64,000 nt of DNA from Bartonella sp. HY038 (GTDB lineage: Bacteria; Pseudomonadota; Alphaproteobacteria; Rhizobiales; Rhizobiaceae): assembly GCF_014117425.1 (NCBI RefSeq), contig NZ_CP059725.1, positions 1 to 64,000 on the forward strand. Direction: 5' to 3'. The notes under the pieces are model-generated. The model ran no database searches, was not told the origin of the DNA, and saw only the letters and a list, made by a program, of their open reading frames with translations. The translations under genes and the position numbers were made by a program. Below, in pieces: positions 19,098-26,999 of the stretch. The first letter of the stretch is position 1. Every line of letters starts with the position of its first letter.

Positions 19098-19550
19098 ATG
19101 ACAATTGATGAACAAGACGAATTGCCTGATGAAATCTTTGATCAAATAGCTGACTTGTCGGAAGATGGTGAAGATCTTTTTGAAAATGGTGATTTTGAAG
19201 AAGCCATTGCAAAATGGACTGACGCTTTAGCTTTGCTTCCAGAACCTAAAGGCAAATGGGACGCCGCTTTGTGGCTTTATACAGCTCTTGGCGATGGTTA
19301 TCGCAATGTTGGAGATTTTGACAAGGCATTGGTGGCGTTTAATGCAGCTTATGAAAGCGTAGATGGGTCAACCAATCCCTATGTGCTTTACTCAATTGGT
19401 GCAACTCTTTACGATCTTGATCGTAAGGATGAAGCGGTTGTGCCATTGTTAAAGGCCTATGAAATGGAAGGCGATGAAATTTTTGAAGAAGAAGGTGAAG
19501 TTTATCTAACCTTTCTTGACGAAAAAGGCCTACTTGACGACGCTGAATAA
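19098..19550 (+). CDS. Acidic tetratricopeptide-repeat protein
   Basis: The 150-residue protein is strongly acidic and has no signal peptide. Three helical pairs with TPR spacing are visible: about 28-45 (GEDLFENGDFEEAIAKW), 62-90 (ALGDGYRNVGDFDKALVAF) and 97-120 (YSIGATLYDLDRKDEAV). The segment around KWTDALALLPEPKGKWDAALWLYTALGDGY resembles a family of small TPR proteins that I associate with polymorphic-toxin immunity. No toxin gene adjoins it here. It could equally be a general adaptor. Ribosome site AAGGATTAAAAG precedes the ATG. Confidence 0.7.
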   Translation: MTIDEQDELPDEIFDQIADLSEDGEDLFENGDFEEAIAKWTDALALLPEPKGKWDAALWLYTALGDGYRNVGDFDKALVAFNAAYESVDGSTNPYVLYSIGATLYDLDRKDEAVVPLLKAYEMEGDEIFEEEGEVYLTFLDEKGLLDDAE

Positions 19551-19987
19551 ACTAATTTAGCTTAATCATGTCCTGATTTTTTTGCCGTTGTGTGGAAAAT
19601 CAGGATATGGGTGTTTGAGACGAATTTGCCTTTGGATATTGGTAAGGTTGTCATCTTGCCGTTAAATTATTACTGCCGCAAAGCCTTTAAAAAGCCAGTA
19701 ACAGATTTTCCATATTATAACTTGATTGCGAATCATAATATTGATCAAATAGGCACTCCTAATAGGTGTGTGTAAGTGCCTCATGCCTTTGCCAAGTTGT
19801 GCGCACTCACCTTTTGAACCTTTCAATCTACAGCGTGTAATATCCAATTTTCAAAAGCGGCTATGCGCGGTTAGATTTTCAAAAACGCCATAATTTGGTA
19901 TTTTGCCGCTAATTAATCTCTGAAAGTTTGATGATAGTTTCCCACATTTTATGGGCAATTATAAAACTATTTGCTGATGCTCTTTAC

Positions 19988-20020
19988 ATTTGATCAAATT
20001 AATAGCATAATTGATCAAAT
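19988..20020. promoter_or_regulatory. Pair of TTGATCAA palindromes, 21 bp apart
   Basis: ATTTGATCAAAT at 19988-19999 is a perfect 12-bp palindrome. TTGATCAA recurs at 20011-20018. Their centres are 21 bp apart, two turns of the helix, so two dimers would bind the same face. A third copy is at 19741-19748. GntR-family regulators bind short palindromes of this kind, and a GntR gene lies downstream in the cluster; the pairing is inference. Confidence 0.4.
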
Positions 20021-20093
20021 ATATAAATATGACCGATAGAAAAGACGATTAATAATATCGCAGCTATTGGATCATGTCATGGGAGGTATAGCA

Positions 20094-20348
20094 ATGGACA
20101 ATAATGAGTTTTTTTGGGCTGCCCAAAATTTCAAGGGTAACAAGTTCAATTTTCGTTTGAAAAGAACACATTCTTTTTTTGCTTTGATTAATAGTTTCCA
20201 AAAAATGTGTAAGATTATCTTTAGTACTACTACAAATTTGCACAAGCGGTTTTTGGGGCAGCTAAAATTGCAAAAGGTTTTAGTCCTTTCTCCAATAAAC
20301 TCAACCATATTGATTCCTTTGACCAAATGTCGCGCTGGTGAGGATTAG
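20094..20348 (+). pseudogene. Short ORF, possibly a decayed gene
   Basis: An ATG at 20094 follows a strong GGGAGG ribosome site at 20080-20085 and opens 84 codons with no recognised domain. Near its 3' end another frame (20225-20336) reads like plausible protein (KFAQAVFGAAKIAKGFSP, then SFDQMSRW and a stop), which suggests a frameshift in an older gene. I do not recognise the family. It could also be non-coding leader sequence. Confidence 0.25.
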
Positions 20349-20410
20349 CGCAGCTTAGGCATTGTAGAATCGTTTTCCTTTTAAAATTATCTCTTTAGTT
20401 CTGGTGTATT

Positions 20411-21769
20411 ATGATTGATGAAGCTCAAGCAAAGAAATTTATAGAAGAAAATCCTGATTTGCGCGTATTGGAGGCCTTCGTTATTGACGTTAATGGCGTA
20501 CCGCGCGGCAAGTGGATTCCGCGTGAACGCGCATTGGATGTTTTGGTAAACGGCATGGCTATGCCGCGCTCGGTTTATGCACTCGATGTTTGGGGACGTG
20601 ACGTTAATGATGCAGGTCTTGCAACAGGTACTGGTGACCCTGATGGCATGTGCTTTCCCTCACCCGATTCTTTGTCGCGCGTCACATGGTTGGAGCGCCC
20701 AACCGCACAGGTAATTTTGGGCATGCAAAACCGTGATGGTACTGGCTTTTATGCCGATCCTCGTCAGGTTTTGATTAATGTCTTGGAGCGTTTCAAGAAA
20801 TTGAAACTAACTCCTGTGGTTGCAACCGAGCTTGAATTTTATCTTATCGATCCTGTTCGCTCGGCATTGGATCCAGTGCGTCCACCAAATACCCGTGATG
20901 GCCGTTGGCATACGGGGCAAACACAAGTACTTTCTATTGCTGAATTACAAGAATATGAGCATGTTTTTGATGATATTTCAGAAGCTTGCCGGGCACAAAA
21001 AGTGCTTGCTGATACGACTTTGCGTGAAAATGGCCCTGGTCAATATGAAATCAACCTTAATCACGTGCCTGATGCGTTAAAGGCTGCCGATTTTGCCGTG
21101 CTGCTAAAACGTATTGTTAAGGGTGTTGCGCGCAAGCATGATCTTGATGCCACCTTTATGGCAAAACCATATGGTACGCAGGCTGGCAATGGTATGCATG
21201 TGCATTTTTCATTACTTGATGAAAATGGCAAAAATGTTTTTGCTGGTGATACAGGCCCATCGGAAGTGCTGTTGCATGCTGTTGGTGGTCTTTTGGCAAA
21301 TATGGCGGATAGTATTGCAATTTTTGCGCCGCACGCCAATTCATTCCGCCGTCTAACCCCAAGTGAGCACGCGCCAACCTATGCTTCATGGGGCTATGAT
21401 AACCGCACAGCTGCGGTACGAGTTATTACTGCAAGTAAAGCGGCTACCCGTATTGAGCACCGCGTTGCTGGCGCTGATACCAATCCCTATCTCGTACTTG
21501 CGATGATTTTGTCAGCAGCGCTTGAAGGCATGACAACCCGCCGTGATCCAGGTGGTCCAATCCATGGTGATGATCATGATATCGCCCATGAACCACTACC
21601 AACCAATTGGGATTATGCCTTGCAGCTTTTTGCAAAATCAAGCTTTGCTTATGCAACCCTTGGTCCCAAATATCGTGATTTGTTTACCGGTTGTAAAAGG
21701 CAAGAAATGGCAGAATTTGCCTTGCGTGTAACCGATGTTGAATATGATGCCTATATAAGGACAGTATGA
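20411..21769 (+). CDS. puuA: Glutamine-synthetase-family gamma-glutamylpolyamine synthetase (PuuA-like)
   Basis: Enzymes of this branch ligate glutamate to putrescine or a related amine using ATP, the first step of the gamma-glutamyl (Puu) pathway. The 452-residue protein has the short beta-grasp N-terminal domain (about 1-105) and the catalytic domain with glutamine-synthetase metal-ligand motifs: VVATELEFYLI (about 136-146), ENGPGQYEIN (about 206-215) and GNGMHVHFSL (about 259-268). NRTAAVRVI and RIEHRVAGADTNPYL near 335-370 are the usual ATP-site segments. The next gene, an FAD oxidoreductase, starts 1 nt after its stop, the puuA-puuB arrangement. The amine could be putrescine or another primary amine (isopropylamine, ethanolamine), so the symbol is by similarity. 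Confidence 0.85.
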   Translation: MIDEAQAKKFIEENPDLRVLEAFVIDVNGVPRGKWIPRERALDVLVNGMAMPRSVYALDVWGRDVNDAGLATGTGDPDGMCFPSPDSLSRVTWLERPTAQVILGMQNRDGTGFYADPRQVLINVLERFKKLKLTPVVATELEFYLIDPVRSALDPVRPPNTRDGRWHTGQTQVLSIAELQEYEHVFDDISEACRAQKVLADTTLRENGPGQYEINLNHVPDALKAADFAVLLKRIVKGVARKHDLDATFMAKPYGTQAGNGMHVHFSLLDENGKNVFAGDTGPSEVLLHAVGGLLANMADSIAIFAPHANSFRRLTPSEHAPTYASWGYDNRTAAVRVITASKAATRIEHRVAGADTNPYLVLAMILSAALEGMTTRRDPGGPIHGDDHDIAHEPLPTNWDYALQLFAKSSFAYATLGPKYRDLFTGCKRQEMAEFALRVTDVEYDAYIRTV

Positions 21770-21770
21770 T

Positions 21771-23081
21771 ATGACAACAAACTCTAATTCCAATACCATT
21801 TCTAATCCAGGTCATGCCGCAACCTATTATGCCGCAACCGCCAATGACAAGACTGTTCATCCTGAGTTAGAAGGTGAAATCACGACCGATGTTTGTATAA
21901 TCGGTGCAGGCTTTACCGGTGTTTCAGCCGCGCTTGAATTGGTTGAAAACGGTTTTTCCGTTGTCTTGCTTGAGGGGGACCGTATTGGTTATGGCGCGTC
22001 AGGGCGTAATGGTGGCCAAATTGTTAATGGTTATAGCCGTGATTTAATGGTTATCGCCAAGCGTTATGGACAAGAAAAGGCCAATGCACTTGGTGCTATG
22101 TCCCTTGAGGGCGGCGACATTATCCGCGAGCGGGTGGCAAAATATAATATTGATTGCAATCTCGTCAATGGTGGTTTTTTTGCAGCTTTTACCGATAAGC
22201 AGGTGAAAGGCATGGCAGAAAACCGCGCCAATTGGAAACAATATGGCAATGATGGTCTTGAAATGGTTTCCAAGAGCGATGTTGGCAAATATGTCAACAG
22301 TGATCGATATGTTGGTGGTATGATTGATCTTCGCGGTGGCCATATCCACCCACTTAACTTGGTGCTTGGTCAGGCAGCAGCAGTAAGCGCGCAAGGCGGC
22401 AAGATTTTTGAAAACTCACGCGTTACCAGTGTTGACACTGGAGCAAATCCAATTGTGCACACCAGTAAAGGCGTGGTTAAGGCAAAATATGTACTTGTTT
22501 GCGCTAATGCCTATATTGGAAGTCTTTTGCCTGAAATTGGTAGCCGTATGATGCCAGTATCCAGTCAGGTAATGACGACAGAGGTTTTGGATAAGGATTT
22601 GATCGATAGTCTATTGCCAGCTAATTCCTGCGTTGAAGATGCCAATTATGTTTTGGATTATTATCGCCGCACTGCTGATAATCGCCTGCTTTATGGAGGT
22701 GGTATTGGTTATGGTGGGCAAAATCCAAGTAATCTTACCGCAGTTATTCGCCCCAATATGCTTAAAACCTTTCCACAGCTTGAAAATGCAAAAATTGAAT
22801 TTGCATGGAGCGGTAATTTTGCATTGACCTTAACCCGTATTCCTCATATCGGTAAATTATCCGATACGGTTTATTTTTCTCATGGTGATAGTGGTCATGG
22901 TGTAACCACCACGCATCTTTTGGGCAAAATTTTGGGTGAAGCAGTGCGCGGTCACAGTGAGCGCTTTGATGTTTGGGCGTCCCTGCCAAATTTGCCTTTC
23001 CCGGGAGGGAAATTATTGCGTGTGCCGCTTACAGCTCTTGGCGCATGGTGGTATGGTATACGCGACAAATTAGGTGTATAG
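21771..23081 (+). CDS. puuB: FAD-dependent gamma-glutamylputrescine oxidoreductase (PuuB-like)
   Basis: This DAO-family flavoenzyme probably oxidises gamma-glutamylputrescine to the aldehyde. The FAD-binding Rossmann motif is VCIIGAGFTGVSAA at about 42-55, followed by LLEGDRIGYGASGRNGGQI (about 64-82). The C-terminal SGHGVTTTHLLGKILGE segment is typical of the family. Length is 436 residues. Transcription is shared with the PuuA-like gene (1-nt gap) and probably with the glutamine amidotransferase that follows. Confidence 0.87.
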   Translation: MTTNSNSNTISNPGHAATYYAATANDKTVHPELEGEITTDVCIIGAGFTGVSAALELVENGFSVVLLEGDRIGYGASGRNGGQIVNGYSRDLMVIAKRYGQEKANALGAMSLEGGDIIRERVAKYNIDCNLVNGGFFAAFTDKQVKGMAENRANWKQYGNDGLEMVSKSDVGKYVNSDRYVGGMIDLRGGHIHPLNLVLGQAAAVSAQGGKIFENSRVTSVDTGANPIVHTSKGVVKAKYVLVCANAYIGSLLPEIGSRMMPVSSQVMTTEVLDKDLIDSLLPANSCVEDANYVLDYYRRTADNRLLYGGGIGYGGQNPSNLTAVIRPNMLKTFPQLENAKIEFAWSGNFALTLTRIPHIGKLSDTVYFSHGDSGHGVTTTHLLGKILGEAVRGHSERFDVWASLPNLPFPGGKLLRVPLTALGAWWYGIRDKLGV

Positions 23082-23169
23082 AGAAGTCTTAGTTTTTGTT
23101 AAGCTATTAATTTGAGCTTTTGGGTTTATGTAAATGTCTAAAAGCTCGCATCATGATCAGGAGTGGTCA

Positions 23170-23853
23170 ATGAAAATTGGAATTTTACAAACAGGACATG
23201 CACCTGACGCCATTATTCCCCATCATGGCGATTATAATGACTTGTTTGTCAAGCTATTACAAAGCAAGGATATTGATTTTATTGAATATCCAGTTGTTGA
23301 TGGTATTTTTCCCGCTTCAATTGGCGAGGCTGATGGTTGGTTGATTACCGGTTCTAAATTTGGCGTTTATGAAGATCATGCTTGGTTGCCGCCGCTTTTT
23401 GATCTTATCCGCGAAATTTATGCAAGCGGTAGGCCTTTAGTTGGTGTTTGTTTTGGCCATCAAGCTATTGCGCAAGCCCTTGGTGGCAAGGTTGAAAAAT
23501 TTCAAGGCGGTTGGTCGGTAGGGCAAATCGAATATAAGCGTGATAATGGCGAAACGCAAAATCTTGTTGCTTGGCATCAAGATCAAGTTGTCGAATTGCC
23601 AAAGGATGCGAAAGTGATTGGCTCAGCCAATGCTTGTCAATTTGCTATGCTACAATATGGCAATAAGGCTTTAAGTTTTCAGCCCCATCCCGAATTTAGT
23701 GCTAGCTTCTATGATGCTTTATATGAAGCACGCGAAGATGTTTTGCCGCAAAATGTGCGTGACACTGCCATTGAGCCAAGCGAAAAAAATCTTGCTAGAG
23801 ATGCGGTTGCCGATGAAATTATAGATTTTTTTCAGCAAAATATACTATCCTAA
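23170..23853 (+). CDS. Class I glutamine amidotransferase (candidate gamma-glutamyl-GABA hydrolase)
   Basis: The 228-residue protein is a stand-alone GATase domain of the GuaA/COG0518 type. The catalytic triad is visible: Cys 94 in GVCFGHQ, His 173 and Glu 175 in QPHPEF. I start at ATG 23170 because AGGAGTGG lies 4 nt upstream; an earlier in-frame ATG at 23134 has no such site. Placed after puuA- and puuB-like genes, it may play the PuuD role of cleaving gamma-glutamyl-GABA, although PuuD itself is a different GATase branch. That role is inferred from context. Confidence 0.82.
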   Translation: MKIGILQTGHAPDAIIPHHGDYNDLFVKLLQSKDIDFIEYPVVDGIFPASIGEADGWLITGSKFGVYEDHAWLPPLFDLIREIYASGRPLVGVCFGHQAIAQALGGKVEKFQGGWSVGQIEYKRDNGETQNLVAWHQDQVVELPKDAKVIGSANACQFAMLQYGNKALSFQPHPEFSASFYDALYEAREDVLPQNVRDTAIEPSEKNLARDAVADEIIDFFQQNILS

Positions 23854-24014
23854 CGCAATTATTCTTTTGAAGCCGTTTTTTTAATAAAATGGCTTCAAGG
23901 TCACTATATTTACGGGCAATAAAATAACTTGCTGGTGTTTGGTTAAGATATTTTATATTTTCATATCTGGCATAATTAAAAAGGCTCAATTTTAAAATTG
24001 GGCAAGGAAAAGCA

Positions 24015-24728
24015 ATGAAAAAAAAGCCAGGGTTAAACCTTTTGCAAGACGAAAAGCATAGTGATGAAACCATTAAGCAATGGGTTTATCGCTCACTACG
24101 CCTATCAATTATGACAGGGCACTTTCCGCCAGCTCAACCAGTGACGGTCAAGGCAATATCCGATTTGCTGGATGTGAGTGCAACGCCAATTCGTGAAGCA
24201 TTGCATCGTTTGGTTGCAGAAGGCGCCTTGGAAAACCTTGATAATCGCCGTGTGCGTATTCCTGATATTGATCCTAATAAATTTGACGAGATCATTGCCG
24301 CCCGTATTGCTCTTGAGACATTGGCGGCAGAACGCGCTTTGCCATTTGTTGACTTTATGGATCTTGCTCGCCTTCGCAGTATTGATCAGGAAATCAATCA
24401 CGCCTATGAAACCGGTAATATTCAGCTTGGCATTGAAAAGAATTTTGCCTTTCATCGCTATTTATATCAAAAGCGCTCAGCCGCAGTTTTATTGCCATTA
24501 ATTGAATCTGTTTGGCTGCGCCTTGGGCCATTTATGCGTGAAGCCACCGAAAATTTGTCGGAAAGCTATACTGTCGATCATCATCAGGAAGCTTTGGCAG
24601 CTCTTGAGAAAAAGGATAGTCCAGCTTTAAAAGCCGCAATCATTGCTGATATTGATGACGGTGCTGGCTATCTTGGCCGCAAACGTTTTATCGAAGCTGA
24701 AGAAGTAAAAAGATCGGTTAAGTCTTAA
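24015..24728 (+). CDS. GntR-family transcriptional regulator (FadR/FCD type)
   Basis: The 237-residue regulator has a winged helix-turn-helix at about 20-80 (SDLLDVSATPIREALHRLVAEGALE) and an all-helical FCD ligand-binding domain (about 90-225), with the Asp/His metal or acid site pattern (NFAFHRYLY, VDHHQEAL). Regulators of this type respond to small carboxylates or amines. It follows the puu-like genes on the same strand after a 160-bp gap containing a GAAGCC/GGCTTC hairpin (23867-23898), so it may be transcribed separately. The TTGATCAA palindromes upstream of puuA are candidate operators. Confidence 0.88.
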   Translation: MKKKPGLNLLQDEKHSDETIKQWVYRSLRLSIMTGHFPPAQPVTVKAISDLLDVSATPIREALHRLVAEGALENLDNRRVRIPDIDPNKFDEIIAARIALETLAAERALPFVDFMDLARLRSIDQEINHAYETGNIQLGIEKNFAFHRYLYQKRSAAVLLPLIESVWLRLGPFMREATENLSESYTVDHHQEALAALEKKDSPALKAAIIADIDDGAGYLGRKRFIEAEEVKRSVKS

Positions 24729-24759
24729 CAAGCAAATAGTCCTACCGTTATATAGCTGT

Positions 24760-24781
24760 TTACTTGCACGTTACTTGCACG
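24760..24781. repeat. Perfect tandem duplication of an 11-mer
   Basis: TTACTTGCACG occurs twice head to tail at 24760-24770 and 24771-24781, 35 bp after the GntR stop. The period is one helical turn. Its role is unknown; a slippage duplication is the simplest reading. Confidence 0.6.
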
Positions 24782-24926
24782 GCGCTTCCCTCGCAACCAA
24801 AATGGTGGATAAAACCTACTTCGTTTTTTTAATAAATTTAACTATGGCAATTTGGCACAAAAATTTAAGCCTTTTGACAGACAAACTCATTACGCTTAAA
24901 TTTTTAGCTCTGCTAAAATGAAAACA

Positions 24927-24995
24927 TTGTAAATTTTAATAGACCCTTGTAAAATATCAACATTAAATTGTAAATTTTACTATCAGGGTTATAAA
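24927..24995. promoter_or_regulatory. Helically phased TTGTAAA boxes upstream of the Lrp/AsnC gene
   Basis: TTGTAAA occurs at 24927-24933, 24947-24953 and 24968-24974, and a one-mismatch copy (TTATAAA) at 24989-24995, just before the ATG at 24997. Spacings are 20, 21 and 21 bp, two helical turns each. The first and third copies share the longer 13-mer ATTGTAAATTTTA. Lrp/AsnC octamers bind such phased arrays, so autoregulation is likely. Confidence 0.55.
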
Positions 24996-24996
24996 A

Positions 24997-25458
24997 ATGC
25001 ATAAAAATAGTTCAAATTCATTATATTCAAAATATATCCCTGATGAACTCGATCGGCGCCTTATTGGCTTATTAAGGCAAGATGGTAGAGCGCCGCTTGC
25101 TAAGCTTGCGGACATTTTAAAAGTATCTCGCGGTACAGTGCAAAATCGCCTCGATCGCATGGTCAATAATGGCACAATCAGTAATTTTACGGTTCGTGTT
25201 CGCGATGATTATGACGCAAATGCAGTTCATTCAATCATGCTCATTGAAGTTGTGGGTAAATCCACCACACAGGTTATACGCCACTTGCGCGGGATTGCCG
25301 CTATTCAAACATTGCATACTACTAACGGTAATTGGGATTTGGTTGCTAATATAACCACAGATAATCTTGCAGAGTTTGACCGTGTTTTAGGGGAAATCCG
25401 CGCGATTGATGGTGTTTTAAATAGCGAGACCAGTTTACTGCTGAGTAGTGTTAGCTAA
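24997..25458 (+). CDS. Lrp/AsnC-family transcriptional regulator
   Basis: The 153-residue protein has the standard plan: an N-terminal helix-turn-helix (LDRRLIGLLRQDGRAPLAKLADILKV region, about 12-60) and a C-terminal RAM ligand-binding domain (about 75-150). The HTH fits RGTVQNRLDRMVNNGTI. Lrp/AsnC proteins sense amino acids and form octamers. Its neighbours, dimethylarginine hydrolase and an amino acid ABC importer, suggest an arginine- or amine-related ligand. An array of phased boxes lies directly upstream. Confidence 0.92.
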   Translation: MHKNSSNSLYSKYIPDELDRRLIGLLRQDGRAPLAKLADILKVSRGTVQNRLDRMVNNGTISNFTVRVRDDYDANAVHSIMLIEVVGKSTTQVIRHLRGIAAIQTLHTTNGNWDLVANITTDNLAEFDRVLGEIRAIDGVLNSETSLLLSSVS

Positions 25459-26004
25459 GATACATGCAATTTTATCGGTTGATTTTGAAATATTGAGCCG
25501 ACTTAACTTACCAAGATGGAATTATAACTACAAAAAATTCTTCACTTTAAGAACAGTTATAAAATATATTTTTCTTTTTAGTGTAATTATTGGGCAAAAT
25601 TTCCTAAAATAAGAATTGTTTTTGGCTGCGAATATTGCAAGTTTTATGAAATTTGTATAATTAGCATTGCCGAATTTTATAAATTTTAGCGAAAATTTGT
25701 ATATTTTTACAGTTTTAAATAAAAAATTATAACTGTAACTTTAATATTACGAAAAATCGAGGAGGATTGGGAGTTATTGGTCATAGATATGGCTTTATTT
25801 GATTTTGGATGTTTGTATTGATATTTCATAGTTTAAAATGAAGTGTTTTAAATATACTTCATTATAACTATTCATATTATTAGTATCCAATTAAAAATTT
25901 TATTTAAGTAAAGTAATCATGGCAGTTAGTCCCATCAAAAATTAGGTTTTCAAAAATTGGTTGCACTCAATTTTTCGATAACTTTGTAAGGAAAAGGGTT
26001 CAAA
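25459..26004. promoter_or_regulatory. AT-rich region with repeated TTATAACT motif, upstream of the DDAH gene
   Basis: No gene is visible in these 545 bp. The 8-mer TTATAACT occurs at 25522-25529, 25727-25734 and 25862-25869 and in inverted form (AGTTATAA) at 25555-25562. The 10-mer ATTATAACTA is identical at 25521-25530 and 25861-25870. Weaker TTGTATA/TTATAAA elements lie at 25653, 25677 and 25697. These may be regulator sites for the downstream catabolic and transport genes. Confidence 0.4.
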
Positions 26005-26802
26005 ATGACTACAACAAGAAGTGTATATAACTTTAACTCAGTGATTGTCCGCGAGCCTTCTCGCTCGGTCGTTAATGGTTTGCGTGCTGATGATCGTGGT
26101 AATCCTACCTATGAAGGTGTTAAGGCTGAACATGATGCTTATATCGCAGCACTAAAAACTGCTGGCGTGAATGTTACTGTATTGCCTGCACTTGAAGCTT
26201 TTCCAGATGCAATCTTTGTTGAAGATCCAGCGCTCGTTTTCAGTGAAGGCGCAATTTTGCTTCGTCCGGGCGCCGAAACGCGTATCAATGAAGTGCAAGA
26301 AATTGCACCAACAATTGAAAAAATGTTTGATACGGTTTTGCGCTTGCCACAAAATGGTTATGCAGATGGCGGCGATGTTCTCAACGCGCCCCACGCCGTT
26401 ATGATTGGCCTATCTGCAAGAACTGATGCAAAAGGCGCCGAAGATCTTATCGAAGCACTTGCAAAATTGGGCAAAAAGGGTGAAGTTGTTCAAACACCTA
26501 AAGGTGTATTACACTTTAAAACTGATTGTTCTTTGCTCGATGATGAAACTATTTTTTCCACTGCACGCTTAGCCGCCTCTGGTGTGTTTTCGCGTTTCCG
26601 TCAAATTATTGTGCCAGAAGGTGAAGAAGCTGCAGCAAACGCATTACGGGTTAATGATACCGTATTTGTTGGATCGGACTTCCCAAAAACAATCGATTTG
26701 CTAACCGGCCATGGCTATAATGTTGTGCCGCTTAAAACCACCGAAATCGGCAAAATTGATGCTGGCTTATCTTGCATGTCGCTGCGTTGGTTTAAAAATT
26801 AA
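26005..26802 (+). CDS. Dimethylarginine dimethylaminohydrolase (DDAH)
   Basis: DDAH hydrolyses N-omega-methylated arginines to citrulline and methylamine or dimethylamine. The 265-residue protein belongs to the pentein fold. The catalytic His is at 170 (LHFKTDC) and the nucleophilic Cys at 257 (GLSCMSLRW); the substrate-binding EDPALVF segment (about 72-78) and GYADGGDVL (about 117-125) are also present. A related hydrolase acting on arginine is less likely given the length. The four-gene amino acid importer directly downstream could supply the substrate. Confidence 0.88.
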   Translation: MTTTRSVYNFNSVIVREPSRSVVNGLRADDRGNPTYEGVKAEHDAYIAALKTAGVNVTVLPALEAFPDAIFVEDPALVFSEGAILLRPGAETRINEVQEIAPTIEKMFDTVLRLPQNGYADGGDVLNAPHAVMIGLSARTDAKGAEDLIEALAKLGKKGEVVQTPKGVLHFKTDCSLLDDETIFSTARLAASGVFSRFRQIIVPEGEEAAANALRVNDTVFVGSDFPKTIDLLTGHGYNVVPLKTTEIGKIDAGLSCMSLRWFKN

Positions 26803-26999
26803 AATATCTTTTATAATAAATTTGTTTAATCAAAAATGTATCGTGATTTTTAAAAATCACGATACAGTAATATTTGCAAAAAATAATAATAAGTCAGTAA
26901 ATATTATTATCTGGATATTTTACATGTTAATATATTAAGTGTTTTTATCGAAATACTCAATAAAACATGAAGTATTTTAATCGATTGGGAGGTCAAACA

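Larger units (their letters stand above)
19551..20410. other. Long intergenic region upstream of the puu-like genes
   Basis: About 860 bp without a convincing intact gene. It contains three copies of TTGATCAA (19741-19748, 19990-19997 and 20011-20018) and a short ORF with a good ribosome site that may be a relic (20094-20348). Both are listed separately. Confidence 0.5.

Noticed and set aside
23867-23898. Hairpin after the glutamine amidotransferase gene as a terminator
   Set aside because: The stem (TTGAAGCC with GGCTTCAA) is real, but no T-tract follows on either strand, so I did not call it a terminator.
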